A stretch of DNA of 16,050 nt from assembly GCA_003646505.1 (NCBI GenBank), contig QMKT01000019.1, positions 1 to 16,050 of the forward strand, in the 5' to 3' direction. The notes under the pieces are model-generated. The model did not search any database. It was not told where the DNA came from and saw only the letters and a list, made by a program, of their open reading frames with translations. Shown here piece by piece: positions 14,134 to 16,050 of the stretch. Each line of letters starts with the position of its first letter. Position 1 is the stretch's first letter. The DNA comes from Campylobacterota bacterium. GTDB lineage: Bacteria > Campylobacterota > Campylobacteria > Campylobacterales > Sulfurovaceae. A program made the position numbers and the translations under genes.

Positions 14134-14997
14134 CTATAGATGATGCTTAATATACTCATCGATGCTGATCAATACAATGATCCCTAAAAAAGCAGCATTG
14201 ATCTTCCAAAAAATAGAACGCGCATCTGTAAGTTTGAACTCTTTTTTAAGTAGTTTCATAGATGTCACAAATGCCCATATCCCTATTATCACAGACAAAC
14301 CTATAGTAATATTTGAATATACTGTAAAGGTATAGACCATGAATGCACCGGCTTGTATAGTCAGCATTAACCATACAAAAGTAAGTCTTTGCAGTGTACC
14401 TTCACCAAACAAACGCATAGCTGTCGGGTAGCCACCATCCTTATAGTCACTATGAAAGAGCATCACAAGCAACCAAAAGTGAGGTACTTGCCAAATGAAA
14501 TAGTAAACAGCTACTGCAATAAATTCAATCTCAAAAAGTGTGTGACCTGCAACCAACCATCCAATAGCTGGAGGTACAACACCGAGCAATGCTCCAGGAA
14601 CAACTGCCAATGCAGATCTTTTTTTCAAAGGTGTATACATAAGGTTATACCAGATAAATGAAAAGGCAAAAAAGTTGATACCTGTAAGTCCTAAAAGCAT
14701 ATAAATAAGACCAAAAGAGATAAGTATCAATACTACTGCAATGATGACTCCTGTACGCGGTGACATACGGCCTGATGCTATGGGACGGTGTTTAGTTCTG
14801 TCCATCTTGGAATCTTCTCTATACTCTTGTACTTGATTAAGAGTGGAAACGCCCATGGCTACTAAAAGCACAGAGAAGGTAGCAAGAAACATATCTAAAC
14901 CAATCTCTCCCTTTGCCATAATATAGGCAAAGAGTGCAGACAAAGATACTGCAAAGGAGAGAACAAACTTGGTGACTATAAAAAAGTCTTTTATCAT
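14134..14997 (-). CDS. ctaB: Protoheme IX farnesyltransferase (heme O synthase)
   Basis: CtaB/CyoE adds a farnesyl group to heme B to make heme O, the precursor of heme A used by aa3 oxidases. The 287-residue protein is a UbiA-type prenyltransferase with about eight to nine TM helices. The prenyl-diphosphate/Mg site is at 54-73, with N54, E58, D62 and D66 followed by RTKHRP. YTPLKKRS (121-128) and PHFWLLVMLFHSDYKDGGYP (172-191) are the other CyoE signatures. It begins one base inside the coxB stop (TAATG), so it is translated with that oxidase. I see no ctaA (heme A synthase) in the window, so whether the enzyme uses heme O or heme A is open. Confidence 0.93.
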   Translation of the reverse strand: MIKDFFIVTKFVLSFAVSLSALFAYIMAKGEIGLDMFLATFSVLLVAMGVSTLNQVQEYREDSKMDRTKHRPIASGRMSPRTGVIIAVVLILISFGLIYMLLGLTGINFFAFSFIWYNLMYTPLKKRSALAVVPGALLGVVPPAIGWLVAGHTLFEIEFIAVAVYYFIWQVPHFWLLVMLFHSDYKDGGYPTAMRLFGEGTLQRLTFVWLMLTIQAGAFMVYTFTVYSNITIGLSVIIGIWAFVTSMKLLKKEFKLTDARSIFWKINAAFLGIIVLISIDEYIKHHL

Positions 14998-15968
14998 TAT
15001 TTACCTGTTTCCATGTATTTAATGAGTGTTTTAAGATCTTCAGCTGGAAGGTTAAACGCTGGCATGATACCTGGGTAGAATCCTTCTGGAACATCTTTAT
15101 CTGGGTTAGTCAATGCATCAGAAAGATATTGAGCATCATATTTAGCTCCTATACCTTGAAGACTTGGACCAACTAAAGTTGCATCTGAGTCAATAGAGTG
15201 ACATGAAGCACAACCATTTTGTGCATAAAGTGCTTTACCATCTTTAGCAAAGTTACCTGCTGGTGTATCTTTATCAGTGCTATTGTACCAAGCTTCATAA
15301 TCAGCTTTTTCCATAACAACGATCTTAGAATACATGTATGAGTGATCAGTACCACAGTACTCAGCACATTCCACATCATACTCACCCACTTTAGAAGCGT
15401 TGAACCATTGTTTTGTAACACGGCCTGGAACCACATCTTCTTTCATACGAAATGCTGGTACAAAGTATGAGTGAATCACATCATTTAATGGTGCTGTCAT
15501 TTTTAAGATAATATTAGTGTTTACAGGAACATAAAGAGCAGACATGCCCATAGTGCCTTTTTCTTTATCGTAAACCCCACCTATCTTATGAACGTGACCT
15601 GCTTTGTTTGGTGCATATTCATATTTCCATTTCCATTTAGAACCTTCAACATTAACCACAATACTTTGTGATTCTGCTGGCATTGTTCTAAACATTTGCA
15701 TTGTTGTATTACCATAGTAAAAGAAAACCATTACAGCAGCTACAGGTATAGCTGTCCATAATATTTCTAGTAATGTGTGGTGTGTTAATGTACCAATATC
15801 TTCATTTTTGACTTTGTCTGCACGGTATTTCCATGCGAAATAGAACATCGGCACAATCACAGATAAAATCAATATTCCTGAAAGTATGAAGTGCACAGCA
15901 AATGCTGTATCCATATCAGCATTAAATGTTGATGCACTGTCGTTAAATCCTTTTAATGTATTACTCAT
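14997..15968 (-). CDS. coxB: Cytochrome c oxidase subunit II with fused C-terminal cytochrome c (caa3-type)
   Basis: Subunit II accepts electrons and hands them to subunit I. The 323-residue protein has two TM helices (about 23-46 and 68-86), then the cupredoxin domain with all CuA ligands: His166, Cys201, Glu203, Cys205, His209 and Met212. The aromatic patch KWKWKYEY (111-118) is the usual electron-entry region. After a linker, a cytochrome c domain has CASCH (253-257) with Met302 in PGIMPAF as likely sixth ligand, which makes the oxidase caa3-type. An AGAGG ribosome binding site precedes the ATG, 14 bp after the subunit I stop. It overlaps ctaB by one base. The symbol ctaC is equally used. 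Confidence 0.95.
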   Translation of the reverse strand: MSNTLKGFNDSASTFNADMDTAFAVHFILSGILILSVIVPMFYFAWKYRADKVKNEDIGTLTHHTLLEILWTAIPVAAVMVFFYYGNTTMQMFRTMPAESQSIVVNVEGSKWKWKYEYAPNKAGHVHKIGGVYDKEKGTMGMSALYVPVNTNIILKMTAPLNDVIHSYFVPAFRMKEDVVPGRVTKQWFNASKVGEYDVECAEYCGTDHSYMYSKIVVMEKADYEAWYNSTDKDTPAGNFAKDGKALYAQNGCASCHSIDSDATLVGPSLQGIGAKYDAQYLSDALTNPDKDVPEGFYPGIMPAFNLPAEDLKTLIKYMETGK

Positions 15969-15982
15969 AAGTAAACCTCTTC

Positions 15983-16050
15983 TTAATGTGCTTGAGGAGC
16001 AGTAATGTAACTTTCAGCTCCATATTGGAAATTTGGTACGTCAATACCAA
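15983..16050 (-). CDS. ctaD: Cytochrome c oxidase subunit I, C-terminal end (cut by window edge)
   Basis: The minus strand has an open frame entering from the window edge and ending in TAA at 15985..15983. Its last residues read GIDVPNFQYGAESYITAPQAH, a hydrophilic tail such as ends CtaD/CoxA proteins. The identification rests mainly on its place 14 bp before coxB, since subunit I and II genes are nearly always adjacent. No catalytic residue is in view, and subunit III could also end here. Confidence 0.6.
   Translation of the reverse strand, partial: GIDVPNFQYGAESYITAPQAH

Noticed and set aside
14837..15094. 85-codon minus-strand open frame across the coxB-ctaB junction
   Set aside because: It is out of frame with two firmly identified genes and shows no motif.
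1..16050. CRISPR arrays, tRNA or rRNA genes, transposases, prophage genes
   Set aside because: I looked on both strands and saw no regularly spaced repeats, cloverleaf-type sequences, rRNA-like blocks or mobile-element proteins.

Overview
The window looks like a chromosomal segment of a free-living, microaerobic or facultatively anaerobic Campylobacterota (Epsilonproteobacteria), probably close to Sulfurovum or Sulfurimonas. I infer this from AT-rich DNA with protein sequences of that group, and from the order rpsI-rplM-addA-addB-...-ccoP-ccoQ-ccoO-ccoN. From memory, Campylobacter jejuni has the same order in its Cj1479c-Cj1490c stretch. I ran no database search, so the genus is not settled. 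Every gene except hemN is on the minus strand, so the text below follows transcription from right to left.

Right end (16050 to 14134): the tail of a cytochrome c oxidase subunit I gene, then coxB/ctaC (subunit II with a CuA centre and a fused C-terminal cytochrome c, so caa3-type), then ctaB/cyoE (heme O synthase). These are tightly spaced and form an aa3-family oxidase operon. Next come a two-TM protein of unknown function and a secreted Sel1-repeat, Hcp-like protein with five exact C-x7-C pairs. Those two genes abut and are probably co-transcribed.

Middle (12894 to 7829): a 257-bp intergenic region holds a terminator-like hairpin, several inverted repeats, an FNR/CRP-type box and a -10 element. 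It leads into ccoN-ccoO-ccoQ-ccoP, the high-affinity cbb3 oxidase. Four small membrane-anchored genes follow with almost no gaps: a DUF4006-like protein, a 35-residue TM peptide, a protein vaguely like TPM domains, and a FixH-like protein. They are probably assembly or accessory factors for cbb3. The box is centred 41.5 bp upstream of the start predicted from the -10, which is the spacing of class II FNR-activated promoters.

hemN (oxygen-independent coproporphyrinogen III oxidase) is the only plus-strand gene. It converges on the end of the cco operon with an 8-bp overlap and diverges from addB. Making heme with little oxygen fits its place beside a cbb3 oxidase.

Left part (6323 to 1): addB and addA, the two subunits of the AddAB (RecBCD-like) recombination nuclease, are separated by a complete mazE-mazF-type toxin-antitoxin module. 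That module has its own exact-consensus sigma70 promoter and an operator-like palindrome array, and mazF ends 4 bp before addA. addA also carries a 35-bp heptamer repeat in the linker between its helicase and nuclease parts. rplM and the first codons of rpsI finish the window. I saw no tRNA, rRNA, CRISPR array, transposase or phage gene.
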